Assembly (NCBI GenBank): GCA_002007465.1 | Contig: LNAC01000108.1 | Coordinates: 3,736,306 to 3,800,305, forward strand | From: Ailurus styani | Lineage: Eukaryota > Chordata > Mammalia > Carnivora > Ailuridae | DNA: 64,000 nucleotides | Direction of reading: 5' to 3' | In this document: piece after piece, positions 42,780 to 52,807 of the stretch | How the letters are laid out: every line of letters starts with the position of its first letter | How positions within the stretch are numbered: position 1 is the first letter of the stretch | Made by a program: the position numbers and the translations under genes | The notes under the pieces: model-generated | The model's input: the letters and a program-made list of their open reading frames with translations, nothing else | What the model was told of the DNA's origin: nothing | Database searches by the model: none

Positions 42780-43188
42780 CTGCTACAGACTGAATTGTAC
42801 CCACCACCAAATTCATGTTGAAGCCACATCCTCCCCACCCAATATCCCAGTATTTGGAGAGGAGGCCTTTGGCAAGTGATTGGGCTTGGGTGAAATCAGG
42901 AGGGTGGGGCCATCCTGATGAGATTGGTGCCCATGTAAGAAGAGACACACCAAGGAGCTTTCCCCCTCTCTCTCCACGTACACATAGCGAAGAAAGGCCA
43001 CGTGAAGACACAGCAAGAAGGTGGTCATCTACCGCCCAGGGTGAGAGCCTTTACCGGACATCAACCCTGCTGGCCCTTTGATCTTGGGCTTCCCAGGCTC
43101 CCAAACAGCGAGAAACATCTTCCTATGGTTTAAGCCAGCCAGTCTCTGATATTTTGTTGTGAGAGCCCCAGCAGACTAAAACAGAGAC
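42780..43188 (+). mobile_element. MaLR LTR (MLT1A-type), nearly complete
   Basis: Sense: 'tgctacagactgaattgtac', 'aattcatgttgaagccacat', 'gtatttggagaggaggccttt', 'gccacgtgaagacacagc', 'gggcttcccaggctcccaaac', 'ggtttaagccagccagtctc', ending 'gagccccagcagactaaaaca'. It keeps TG...CA ends. Confidence 0.85.
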
Positions 43189-43528
43189 CCAAACCTCCAC
43201 AGCACCAACACCTCCCAGTGGGGAAGGAATTACCGATCTCTCTAGTAGTGGACCCAGGCTGGAGCCTCTTCTCCCAAGAGCTGGAATGGCTCTCTGGGAT
43301 AAGGAACAAGAGAAGGCCTCCTAAGTGGGGATCGTGTGTGGTGGGAGATGGGGTACGTCTTGTAAGAGCAGAGCCAGGTGGGGGAGGAGAACAGTCAGAA
43401 GGGTTTGTTGTCACGGACGCTGCCACCAGGGACTTAGCCTGGGGAGGTGATCTGTCACGGTGTGGAGAACGAAGGCAATGTTGCAGTGATGAAGAGGTTT
43501 GGAAAAGAAAATTAAAAAATAAATAAAT
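43189..43528. other. Unassigned DNA
   Basis: No recognised repeat or exon. It ends in an A/T-rich AAATAAATAAATAAA run (43,516-43,531). Confidence 0.3.
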
Positions 43529-43536
43529 AAAGGAGG

Positions 43537-43740
43537 GGCGCCTGGGTGGCTCCGTGGGTTAAAGCCGCTGCCTTCGGCTCAGGTCATGATCTCAGGGTCC
43601 TGGGATCGAGGCCCGCATCGGGCTCTCTGCTCAGCGGGGAGCCTGCTTCCTCCACTCTCTCTGCCTGCCTCTCTGCCTACTTGTGATCTCTCTCTCTGTG
43701 TGTCAAATAAATAAATAAAATCTTTAAAAAAAAAAAAAAA
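43537..43740 (+). mobile_element. Young CAN SINE, mustelid type
   Basis: Full-length sense copy with the AAATAAATAAATAAAATC tail and poly-A. The target word AAAGGAGG/AAAGGAAG flanks it (43,529-43,536; from 43,741). Confidence 0.95.
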
Positions 43741-44569
43741 AAAGGAAGGGGAGAAGGATACAGCCAGAAGGGAGGAGGAGTTCCTGAGACCCCAAACAGA
43801 GAAAATACCCCTATGGCCATTCCTACAGCAGGAGCCATACAGGAGGGGTCAGATACCCCTAGTGGAAGCACTTTATGGCTCTCTGGGGCCAGCACCAACG
43901 GCATTCATCCCCAAGAACGCGCATCACCCCCAAGTCCTTGCTCCTACACCTGAGCCTCATTCCTCACCACCCCAGGAGCAAAGACACTGGCTACAGCGCG
44001 GGGGTGAGAGCCGAAAAGGGAGCAGAGATCCAGAGGGTGGGGCCAGAGTCTGTGTGGCCTGGGCTAGGGCCTGCCCCCGATCCTAGGGGGAGCACCCTGG
44101 GGCTGGGGCCTGGGCAGATGGGCCGCACGGAGGGGATATGGATAAGGAAGTGGTGTTCCCACCTCGAGAGCACCTGTAGGTCAGATGTGTAAAACCTGAA
44201 GGTTCCCCGGCCTCTTGTTTTCTCACTTTACTGAGCATCCAAATCACCCAAGGAGCAGATTCCCTGCCGTGTGTAGTTTTCAGAAGCCCCACCTTCCTGC
44301 TGCCAGGTAATTGAGAAACCCCAGCCTCTGCCAAAACCTTCCAAAGGGGCATGCTCATCCTCTGTTCTGCCTTCAGCAGGAGCTGCCAGGTGGGAAAGCA
44401 TCATTTTCAACTAGCCCTTATGTTAAGAAGGAGGAGGAGGACAGGGAAGAGGAGGAGGAAAGAAAGAAAGAGAAAGAAATGAAAATTAAAAACTTCAAAA
44501 TTTTTTTTCAAGTCACACTGCAGCTCCAGTGACTCTATCCTTTAACCCCCCAAAAAGCATCCCTGCAGC
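43741..44569. other. Unassigned DNA
   Basis: No exon recognised. It has a GA-rich stretch (44,430-44,480) and overlapping short frames on both strands. Confidence 0.3.
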
Positions 44570-44860
44570 TTTCAAGTGTCAATCCAAGTGCCGGGCCTGA
44601 ATTACCTAACCTTCAGCTTGAAAGAGCCAGAGCAAAAAGGTCAGAAGGAAAACCACAGTACGTGGCGGGAAGTTTTTCTGCTTCGGATACTTGAAAGGTA
44701 GAAGGCTTTCAGAGAGGGACACAGCCCAGAGAAGTCACCCATTTAAAATAAAAGATCCTCAGCTGAGCAAGCCAAGCCTTTGAAACAGCTTACTTGTGAC
44801 TTAATTTGATCGCTTATTGTTTAAATAATTAGACGGAACCTTTGGGAAACACAAAATGAA
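44570..44860. other. Conserved-looking AT-rich block
   Basis: Non-repetitive, with 'gtgacttaatttgatcgctta' and 'ttgtttaaataattagacgg' (FOX- and homeodomain-like words, 44,795-44,835). Regulatory role inferred only. Confidence 0.3.
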
Positions 44861-45099
44861 CCCCTCACTCCCACGCTTCAAACCTTTGGACAGCTCCCCA
44901 GTGCCTGGAACCGCATCCCCCAAAGTGTGACCTGTAGTATTGGTTGTGGGGCGAATAAAAGGCTCCTCGTTGCTGAATAAGTTTGTAAACACTGGGTTAA
45001 ACCATGTGAGATGGGTTTTCCTACAGGACTTGTCAGAGCCCTTATAATGCAAATGAGCATCAGCCATTGCCAGGACCGCATGGTGTGCAGCATTTCCAT
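44861..45099. other. Unassigned DNA
   Basis: No certain repeat. 'cccaaagtgtgacctgtag' hints at an old interspersed repeat. Confidence 0.3.
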
Positions 45100-45565
45100 C
45101 CCTGACTTGACCACCATGGAATCCTTGTTTCAGGTAGCATTCCTCAGAACTGTGGTTCCATGCATCACTTCAGGACTTACAGCAAACCCCTTACTCTGGC
45201 AGTCCAAGGCCCTTCCACACCCAGCCTCAACTCTACTTCCAGCCTCCTCACCTTCCTTCCACACACATGCAGCCTGCAGCTGAAGTTCTAATCCCACCGG
45301 CAACTCGACCTTTACAAAGCACTCGAAACGCTTTCATGCTTTGCTCAGGCTGTGCTCCCCGCCAGGGATGCCTTTCCTCCTCCTCTTTACCATCAAACTT
45401 CTGCTCATGTTTCAGGCCCTTGCTCAAACACACGGCCTTGATGGACCTTCACCTGCTCCCTCCTGCAAAAGTTAACTGCTCCCTGTTCTGGGCTCTATCA
45501 CAGAGCTGATCAACCTGCACTGTGATTAGCCCGAGTCTCTCTGTTATTAATTGAGAGCTTCTAAA
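45100..45565 (+). mobile_element. LINE-2 3' region
   Basis: Sense L2: 'cagtccaaggcccttccac', 'ctgcagctgaagttctaatc', 'gctttgctcaggctgtgctc', 'tttcaggcccttgctcaaac', 'gagagcttctaaaagcctggg'. Confidence 0.7.
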
Positions 45566-45609
45566 AGCCTGGGAGTGTGAGCTGACTATGGAACTATGTG
45601 TTGGCAATA

Positions 45610-45850
45610 TTAATAGCTTCCATCTGTTGGCACTTCCTAAGGCCAGGCATTATTGGTAAGCTCGTGACATGCATTAACACATGTAATCCTCACAACCTCA
45701 CTTGCTGGGTAAGTACAACTATTATCCATTATTATTATCCTGGTTTTATAGATGAGGAAGCTGAGACTCAGAAGGGTTACCTTGCCCAAAGTCGCACGAC
45801 CAGTGGGTGGCAGAGCCGGGACGCAGCCCTCTGCTCTCGAACACAGCATT
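45610..45850 (-). mobile_element. MIR SINE
   Basis: Antisense MIR: 'cctaaggccaggcattattgg', 'acacatgtaatcctcacaac', 'tatagatgaggaagctgagac', 'cttgcccaaagtcgcacgac', 'gtgggtggcagagccgggac'. Confidence 0.88.
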
Positions 45851-46170
45851 ATGTCCCTTGAGGGCAGCAGAGGTGAGCCAGAGTCCAGGGCCGGCTGATT
45901 CCGAAACCACACGATGGCATCAAGGACAAAGTTTCTTTGTATCTCTCCACGGTGCACCCTCGGGGAATCAGCTCTGCCCTCGGGCGGGCTCCCCTCATGG
46001 TGTCAAGCCAGCAGCAACAATTCCAGGCATCACATCCGGACACAGCCAAGTCCAGAGGAAGGAAGGGAACATGGAGTGGAGACTGAAAGCATTGTCTCCA
46101 GAGCCAAACAATTTTACTTCCCAGGTGTCTGGCCGCAGGCAAGTGAAGAGTATACAATGATATAGCAGAG
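45851..46170. other. Unassigned DNA
   Basis: No recognised repeat or exon. Frames on both strands overlap each other. Confidence 0.3.
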
Positions 46171-46176
46171 ATGGGG

Positions 46177-46362
46177 GTGGGGGGTGCCTGGGTGGCTCAG
46201 TCAGTTAAGCATCTATTTCCCGCTCAGGTCATGGTCCTGGGGTCCTGGGATGGAGCCCCACATCAGACTCCCTGCTCAGCTCCTTCTGCTCCTCCCCCTG
46301 CTTGTTCTTTCTCTGTGTCTCTCTCTGTCAAATAAGTAAATAAAATCTAAAAAGAAAAAAAT
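46177..46362 (+). mobile_element. CAN SINE, older subfamily
   Basis: Sense: 'gtgcctgggtggctcagtcag', 'ttaagcatctatttcccgctc', 'ctcagctccttctgctcc', and an 'aaataagtaaataaaatc' tail. No clean TSD. Confidence 0.9.
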
Positions 46363-46379
46363 TACAAAGATGGAATGGG

Positions 46380-46745
46380 CTGTCTTAAAAGGAGCTCCCT
46401 ATCTTCTATCACCCCAGGTTTCCACCTTTAACATTCCTTTGCCCCTTCTTGGCCTAACACACCTATTCTTTTCTTAGGAATCAGCTTCAACTCCACCTCC
46501 TCCAGGAAGCCTTCCCTGATGGTACCACCCCCTCCAGCTGGGTTCAATTTCCTTGCTGTGTGCCTCTCGATAGTCCCTCCTTGCCTCATTCTTATACCCA
46601 ACCCCACAAGACTGTAATTACTTGTTTCATCATCTGCCCTCCGCAGCAGACTATGAGCTTCGGGAAGCCAGGAAGCGTGAATCTTGTCACCATCCCCAGG
46701 AACTTCTACAGTCCCCATCCCATGCTAGGGGCTTCAGAAACAGCT
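46380..46745 (+). mobile_element. LINE-2 3' region
   Basis: Sense L2: 'aatcagcttcaactccacctc', 'caggaagccttccctgatgg', 'agactgtaattacttgtttc', 'gactatgagcttcgggaag'. Confidence 0.75.
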
Positions 46746-46989
46746 GCTGGAGGTTCAAGCAAAAGACAGAAGGTCACTTAACTGAGGTATTGGCACGTGG
46801 GCTTGGCAGTGCAGTTCGGTCACGTTCAGGCTTTGAGGTTCTCAGGCATGTCAGCTTGTCCTTGTTCAGGGGCACAGAGGAGCCGCAGCCTCATGTCCAA
46901 AGAACAAGGTGAGCCTTGTGCAAGAAAAATGTCTCCTTTGGATTTCCCCCACAACCTGGGATAACCTTCCAAACAACAGTCAAGGGGCA
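46746..46989. other. Unassigned DNA
   Basis: No recognised feature. Confidence 0.3.
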
Positions 46990-47216
46990 AAGCCCAAACC
47001 CTTGAGTCACACAAACCCTAGTGTTTCAAGATCTAACTCCGCCGCTTCCTGCCCATATTCAGGGGCAAGTGTCGTCAACTCTCTGGGCCTTATTTTGTTC
47101 ATCTGGAAAATGGGGTTAAAAGCGATACTTCCTCCAAAGGGCAGTTATAAAGACTAAATAAGAAGAGTTCTACAGACAGCCTGGCACACAGTCAATCCCC
47201 AATAAGCACTGGCTGC
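46990..47216 (+). mobile_element. MIR SINE
   Basis: Sense MIR: 'agatctaactccgccgcttcc', 'aactctctgggccttatttt', 'ctggaaaatggggttaaaag', 'cagcctggcacacagtcaatc'. Confidence 0.75.
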
Positions 47217-47220
47217 GCCC

Positions 47221-47440
47221 AGGGGCGCCTGGGTGGCTCAGGCAGCGAAGCATCTAACTCTTGGTTTCGGCTCAGGTCATGATCTCAGGGTCCTGGGATG
47301 GAGCCCTGCCTCCAGCCCCACATCCAGGGCTCAGAGCTGAGCAGAGAGCCTGCTTCCCCTCTCTGTTTGCCCCTCCCCCGACTTGCACACTCCCTCTCTT
47401 TCTCTCTCTTTCAAATAAATAAATCTTGAAAAAAAAACAA
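47221..47440 (+). mobile_element. CAN SINE, older subfamily
   Basis: Sense: 'ggggcgcctgggtggctcagg', 'aactcttggtttcggctcagg', and a 'caaataaataaatcttg' tail. Imperfect TSDs are CTGGCTGCGC (47,209-47,218) and CTGGTTGCTC (47,447-47,456). Confidence 0.92.
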
Positions 47441-47513
47441 ACAACCCTGGTTGCTCTTAGCAGTATGCACATTCACGGTGACAAAGCAGTGCGGAAGTGG
47501 TGGCCTGTTTTAT

Positions 47514-47685
47514 TTTTTTAAAGATTCATTTATTTGAGAGACAGCGTGCATGAGCAGGGGGAGGGGCAGAGAAAGAAAGTCCTCAAGCCGACATAGGACT
47601 CGATCCCAGGACCCTGAGATCATGACCTCGAGCCGAAACCAAGAGTCAGATGCTCAGCCAGCCGACTGAGCCACCCAGGTGCCCC
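47514..47685 (-). mobile_element. CAN SINE with an 18-bp perfect TSD
   Basis: Antisense copy with a short A-rich tail ('tttttaaagattcatttatt') and the end 'gagccacccaggtgcccc'. The TSD AGTGGTGGCCTGTTTTAT is perfect (47,496-47,513 and 47,686-47,703). Confidence 0.97.
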
Positions 47686-47703
47686 AGTGGTGGCCTGTTT
47701 TAT

Positions 47704-48039
47704 AACCACATCTCTGGGCTTGGTCCCTGGAACCCCAAAGAGATTTGCTGCTGGGAACAGCATGGCAGATCAACGGTGGAAGTTTCGCTGGCCAAGCACA
47801 CCACAGCCCCTCAACAAAGATGAACTCGTGACGAGGTCATTGACAACAGCTGAAAAATGCAGGACAGTGGGCAAGGTCAAAGCCAAGCTCTCTGAGTAAT
47901 ACTGGCTAATTGCATATTGAGCTGGGGAAGGGTTTTAGGAATAGAGCACTCATCAATTTTTCCTCTAGGTCAGTTTTAGGAAGTCCCTGCAGCATACGTT
48001 GTTGAGAAGCTCAACAGTATTTTGAAAGGGTATAGACAA
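47704..48039. other. Unassigned DNA
   Basis: A 70-codon frame (47,687-47,899, +) was inspected. It begins inside the TSD region and has no domain. No repeat was recognised. Confidence 0.3.
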
Positions 48040-48135
48040 GGAGTCAGGACACTTGGACTCTCACCCCAGCTCTGCCCACCGCTTGCTTCCTGACCTCAAA
48101 CAGGCCCCTGCCCCGCCCTGGCCTCAGGGAGCCCC
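48040..48135 (+). mobile_element. MIR SINE fragment
   Basis: Sense MIR-like: 'agtcaggacacttggactc', 'cttcctgacctcaaacagg'. Diverged. Confidence 0.45.
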
Positions 48136-48164
48136 AGCGACCTCACAAATGTCCTCGGGTTCTG

Positions 48165-48452
48165 GGGCAGGTCTCACGGCATGGTGGCGAAGACAGCAGC
48201 CTCTCCTGCGTTCAAATCCCAGCTGCACCACTTAGAAACTGTCCCCCTTAGCAAGTCATCCAATGTCCCTGAGCAAGTTTTGAGCTTGTTTTATGTCAAC
48301 TGGGGATTATAATTGTACCTACTTCACAGGACCTACCTACCTCTGTTCTCCTACCAGCTCTTATGAGGATTAAAGGAGGTAATTACATAAAGCTCTTAGC
48401 CATTCCCTGCACAGGAGCATTCAGTAAGTGGTAGCTGTTATGATTATTTTGA
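48165..48452 (+). mobile_element. MIR SINE
   Basis: Near full-length sense MIR: 'catggtggcgaagacagc', 'tgcgttcaaatcccagctgc', 'aactggggattataattgtac', 'cttatgaggattaaaggagg', 'cattcagtaagtggtagctg'. Confidence 0.88.
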
Positions 48453-48899
48453 GTCGGTAATTCTCTTGGCACTTTTGATAACAGTGAAGCCTGGGAAAAC
48501 CTTGCACAGACTGTGTGTTTGACAGAGATGCATAAATCCCCTCCAAATAGGGACATCACAGCCCAGAGGGTAGTGAGGGGCTCTGTCCCAGGCTTTGTAG
48601 CTTTCTGCTTCATGCAGCCTCAAAGTGCCTTTGAACCAGTCAAACACCTTATCAAGGTCTTTGGTTCTGAGCCTCAGTCGCGTTAGGCATTAGGTGCACT
48701 TTGCTACTTAAACTGTTGGCTTCTATTCCCAACAGTGACTAACTCCACCTTAAAAAGAAAAAAAAAAGTGCCTGTAGGGTTTGGGAAAGTGGCACGCTGT
48801 ACTTTGTATCCATTATTAGTTTTTAATGTTCTTCTTTAAAAGGAAAAAGAAAAACGATTGCTCTGCCGGTGGTTAAAAATCTGGGTGGGAGGGCCAGAC
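48453..48899. other. Unassigned DNA
   Basis: No recognised repeat or exon. AT-rich in 48,760-48,870 with short A-runs. Confidence 0.3.
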
Positions 48900-49112
48900 A
48901 GATGGGGACATAAATCCAGGCTCTCACCCATGATCCACTCATCACCCATGACCAAGTGCAAGTTACCCCATCCCTATAAGGCTTGGATGGATTATTTGTA
49001 AAAGAGGATTAGAAATTGTTGTTGTTGTTAGGATTAAATGTGATGATGCAGGTAAAGCTCTTAGCATAATATCGAGCATACAGTAAGGATTCAGTAAGAG
49101 GGGGACATTATT
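48900..49112 (+). mobile_element. MIR SINE, its end displaced by a CAN SINE
   Basis: Sense MIR: 'catgaccaagtgcaagttac', 'tggattatttgtaaaagagg', 'ggattaaatgtgatgatgc', 'cagtaaggattcagtaag', which is then cut by the SINE at 49,113. Confidence 0.75.
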
Positions 49113-49325
49113 GGGGCACCTGGGTGGCTCAGTCGGTTGAGCCTCTGACTCCTGGTTTCAGCTCAGGTCATGATCTCAGGGTCCTGGGATCAAGCCCTTC
49201 ATTGGGCTCCACGTTCAGCGGGGAGCATGCTTGAGATTCTCTCTCCGGCTCCTTCTGCTCCTCCCCCCATTCACATGCCCTAGCATCTGTTCTCAGATAA
49301 ATAAATAAAATCTTTTTTTAAAAAA
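49113..49325 (+). mobile_element. CAN SINE with a 17-bp perfect TSD
   Basis: Sense copy, subfamily with 'cagtcggttgagcctctgac' and an 'agataaataaataaaatc' tail. The TSD AAGAGGGGGACATTATT is perfect (49,096-49,112 and 49,326-49,342). Confidence 0.97.
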
Positions 49326-49342
49326 AAGAGGGGGACATTATT

Positions 49343-49824
49343 ATTATCACCAAGAAAAGCTAGTGGGGGGATGAACGAACACACGATAAGGTGGTTGAGA
49401 GGCTACAAATTCTCATTACATAACCCACCACGGCAGTGTTCAGCCAGTTGGTAAAATACTACCAACCGTGGACCACCCAAGTGGCTACTGACGGGCTCAG
49501 ACACACTACAGAGAGGATCGACCCAGTCACTCACCCAGTTCCAGATGGACAGAACCTTGGTGACCAGGCAAGTTCCTTCCTATCCCTGGACACCAGCTTC
49601 CTTGCCTATCCGAGGGGAGGGCCGGAATAGAGGGTCTTTCCATTTCTAAATCTCTCTGATTTAAGGATTGTGCTGACTCAGTAAATAATTGTGGTCTTCT
49701 CATTCACCTGGTTGCCTGATCATGGCCCTAGTATGTCTTTCATTATTATTTAAATGTGTCACCTTGAAACCTTACAGTGGATTTGGGGAGAGATGATGGC
49801 TGTAAATGAATTTATATGCTGCCT
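49343..49824. other. Unassigned DNA
   Basis: No recognised repeat or exon in about 480 bases. Confidence 0.3.
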
Positions 49825-49932
49825 TGGGACTAGGCTTTAGGGTCAAAGAGCCTGGGTCCAGCACCTGCGACAGACACTTTCTAAGTGTGGGGCCCAGGAG
49901 AGGTCACTCGAATTGCCTGTGAACGGAGAAGG
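49825..49932 (+). mobile_element. MIR SINE fragment
   Basis: 'ggctttagggtcaaagagcc' and 'tgggtccagcacctgcg' are the sense 5' part of MIR, diverged. Confidence 0.45.
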
Positions 49933-50283
49933 AGGGTGCCTCCCACAACGGAGCTTTGCAAACCTGATGGCAGTAATGGAACCATTCGGAAGGCAAAAAT
50001 CCTAGCCTCTCTGTACCCGGGGTCTCTGGAGCTTTTGACAGAGGGTGGGAGCAGCTACTCACTCTCTAATGCTGGATTTGCTCCAAGGTGTTGGCCCTGG
50101 AGATGGGGACCATCACCATCCACGAAGCGGGGGTTGGGGGTGTGGGTTGGGGGGAGTCTGCCTGACAACAGAGTCAGCACAGAGGAAGCAGAAAGAGAAA
50201 GGAAACTCGAGGATGATGTTGGGGACCCAGGGCCGGTCCATGAGGTTTCATGTTCCATGAGACAAAATGCCAGTTTTTGTTTA
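49933..50283. other. Unassigned DNA
   Basis: No recognised repeat. A 146-codon frame (49,885-50,325, +) begins in the MIR piece, ends in the next SINE, and is not credible. Confidence 0.3.
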
Positions 50284-50297
50284 AAAAGGAAAACTGA

Positions 50298-50675
50298 GGG
50301 GCTCCTGGGTGGCTCAGTCGGTTAAGCATTTGACTCTTGATTTTAGCTCAGATCATGATCTCAGGGTCCTGGGTTGGAGTCCTGCATTGGGCTCCATGCT
50401 GGGCGTGGAGCCTGCTTAAGATTCTCTCTCTCCGGGCACCTGGGTGGCTCAGTGGGTTAAAGCCTCTGCCTTCGGCTCAGGTCATGATCCCAGGGTCCTG
50501 GGATCAAGGCCCGCATTGGGCTCTCTGCTCAGCAGGGAGCCTGCTTCCTCCTCTCTCCTCTCTCTCTGCCTGCCTCTCTGCCTACTTGTGATCTCTCTCT
50601 CTGTGTCAAATGAATAAATAAAATCTTTAAAAAAAAAAAAAAGATTCTCTCTCTCCCTCTCTAAACAAAAGAGAA
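50298..50675 (+). mobile_element. CAN SINE, older subfamily, split by a younger SINE
   Basis: 5' part 50,298-50,433 ('ggctcctgggtggctcagtcgg', 'gcatttgactcttgatttt'). The 3' part continues at 50,657 after the inner copy. Outer target repeats are AAAAGGAAAACTGA (50,284-50,297) and AAAATAAAAACTGA (50,676-50,689). Confidence 0.9.
50434..50640 (+). mobile_element. Young CAN SINE nested in an older CAN SINE
   Basis: Full-length sense copy. The TSD AAGATTCTCTCTCTCC is perfect (50,418-50,433 and 50,641-50,656) and is made of the outer SINE's own sequence. Confidence 0.97.
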
Positions 50676-50739
50676 AAAATAAAAACTGACTTAACTTTTT
50701 CTCCAAGGCAGTTACCACCTAATATGTTACACAGTTAAC

Positions 50740-50905
50740 CCATATATCATGTTGATGATTTCCTATATGGTCCTCCTCACTAGAACATAAGCTCTGTGAG
50801 GGTAGCATCTTTGTCTCTTGTTCACTGATACATCACTAGCCCCCAGCATGGTGCCTGGCTCATAGTTGGTGTTTAACAAATAGCTGCCGAATGAATGAAT
50901 GAAAG
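50740..50905 (+). mobile_element. LINE-2 3' end
   Basis: 'ctagaacataagctctgtgag', 'cagcatggtgcctggctcata', 'gccgaatgaatgaatgaaag' give the complete L2 3' terminus. Confidence 0.85.
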
Positions 50906-51119
50906 TGCTTTGAAATCTGCAAAAAGTTTCAAATGTCTATAGTAATAACTGATAGACAGTTGCTCGTAAGATTTTTTTTTCATTTGCTGATTGAGTTTGC
51001 CATTTAGCTGATAACTGGAGACAGAAACAAACACTCCTCAGACCTAAGACAAGGGCTAACCTGTGGTGCTTCATCTCCAAGGTCAAACATGGCAATAGGT
51101 ACCAGAGTCTTTGCATTTG
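50906..51119. other. Unassigned DNA
   Basis: No recognised feature. Confidence 0.3.
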
Positions 51120-52310
51120 GAGGATTTTTCCCCCTTTGAAGGTATCCCCTCAAATGGTGTGCATCTCAGGGTCCTACCCTTGATTCTCTTCTCATGCCTC
51201 ATGTTCTCCCTCGTGAGCCAGGGTGTTGAATACCTCTCCCCGTGCTCGAGCCTACCAGACCGCTTTCTCCTCCCCTGCCTTCTAGAACCAGAGAGCGAGC
51301 TGCTTCCCTGACTTCTCCGCCTAGATGAGCTGTACACAGGGCCTGCTCAAAATGAAAACATGGGGCCCCTAGCTCAAACTTGATTATGAATTTCAAGACA
51401 GTGACAGCAGAACCTTGAACTCAGGGCAGACCCCTTCTGAGCTCAGGGTGACTACCCAGGTTGCAAACTCACGAAGCCAGCTTTGACAGCAGACATTTCA
51501 AACCCACTGAGTCCAAGATGTCACTCAGCCCAACACGCTTCTGTTCCTAAGTTCCTCATCCAAAATCAGCCCTGCCATCCAGTCCCCCAAGTTAGAGCCT
51601 GCAGCATTTCATCTCACCCCCATCACCAAAGCCCACTGAGTCCACTTCCCAGAGGCCTCTGCCATCTGTCCGCACTTCTCCTTTCTCTCGGCTGCTCCCC
51701 TAACCTGGGCCAACAGCCTCCTGACCACACCCTTCCTCCCATCTCATACCCCCTCCAGGCGGTGCTGCAGTCCACGGCAGAGACATCTTCCAGAAGTGCA
51801 AACCCTTAGCATGAAGTCCGCACTGTTCAACATGACCGAGAAGGCCCGAGCGATGTGACTTCCCCTTCCTTCCCACATGCCATTCTTTTTTTTTTTTTAA
51901 GATTTTATTTACTTATTTGTCAGAGAGAGAGAGAGGGCACAAGCAGGGGGAGGAGCGGAGGGAGAAGCAGGCTCCCCACTGATGACATGGGGCTGGATCC
52001 CAGGACCCTGGGATCATGACCTGAGCTGAAGGCAGACACCTAACTGACTGAGCCACCCAGGTGTCCCCCACATGCCATTCTTGGTGCTGGAAACCCCAGG
52101 CTCTTACCCCTTCCCCCTTCAGTAGGTTTCTTCCTGGAGAGCTTCTCTGACCACCACAGACCCAGAGGACACCCTCTCCATTGGCCCCTGTTCTTCCCCA
52201 TCACGGCACTATTCCTGTTTGCTGGTCCACTCCCGCAGTAGGTGGTAAGATACTGAGGGTGCCCCCCCCGAATTCCCGGAACTGGCACCATGCGTGGCTA
52301 CGGAAGTCCA
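51120..52310 (+). mobile_element. LINE-2 3' region, split by a SINE
   Basis: Sense L2: 'cagacatttcaaacccactg', 'aaaatcagccctgccatcc', 'cagcctcctgaccacacc', then after the SINE 'ttcttcctggagagcttctctg' and 'attcccggaactggcaccatg'. The first 300 bases are less certain. Confidence 0.65.
51888..52066 (-). mobile_element. CAN SINE with a 16-bp perfect TSD
   Basis: Antisense, older subfamily. The TSD CCCACATGCCATTCTT is perfect (51,872-51,887 and 52,067-52,082). It lies inside the L2. Confidence 0.97.
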
Positions 52311-52434
52311 TTGTAGCTCTAACTGGGGCAGATTCTAAGAAAGAAAATACAGCGTGCTGACCTTCCGACCAATGGGCCAAAAATAAATAGATAAACAGTC
52401 AAGCTCCAACAAACACCTTCTTCAAAGTCTCTCT
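52311..52434. other. Unassigned DNA
   Basis: No recognised feature. Confidence 0.3.
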
Positions 52435-52451
52435 AGAAAAGGTATGTGAGG

Positions 52452-52664
52452 GCGCCTGGGTGGCTCAGTGGGTTAAAGCCGCTGCCTTCGGCTCAGGTCA
52501 TGATCCCAGGGTCCTGGGATCGAGGCCCGCGTCGGGCTCTCTGCTCAGCGGGGAGCCTGCTTCCTCCTCTCTTCTCTCTCTCTGCCTGCCTCTCTGCCGA
52601 CTTGTAATCTCTCTCTGTGTGTCAAATAAATAAAAAAAAAAAATAAAAAAAAAAATAAAAAAAA
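52452..52664 (+). mobile_element. Young CAN SINE, mustelid type
   Basis: Full-length sense copy. The 17-bp TSD AGAAAAGGTATGTGAGG is perfect (52,435-52,451 and 52,665-52,681). It sits directly 5' of an older SINE that used the same target. Confidence 0.97.
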
Positions 52665-52681
52665 AGAAAAGGTATGTGAGG

Positions 52682-52790
52682 GGTGCCTGGCTGGCTCAGT
52701 CGGGGTGCAGGCGACTCTTGATCTTGGGATTGTGAGTTCAAGCCCCACATTGGGTGCTGAGATCACTTAAAAATAAACTCTAAAAAAAAA
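52682..52790 (+). mobile_element. Short tRNA-like CAN SINE
   Basis: 'gtgcctggctggctcagtcgg', 'gactcttgatcttgggattg', 'gagttcaagccccacattggg', 'agatcacttaaaaataaac'. Its flanking repeats are AGAAAAGGTATGTGAG on the left and AGAAAAGATAGGAGAG on the right. Confidence 0.9.
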
Positions 52791-52807
52791 AAAGAAAAGA
52801 TAGGAGA

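Noticed and set aside
42812..43081. Frames in the 42.8-43.1 kb region as a gene
   Set aside because: The whole segment is an MLT1 LTR with its usual TG...CA ends.
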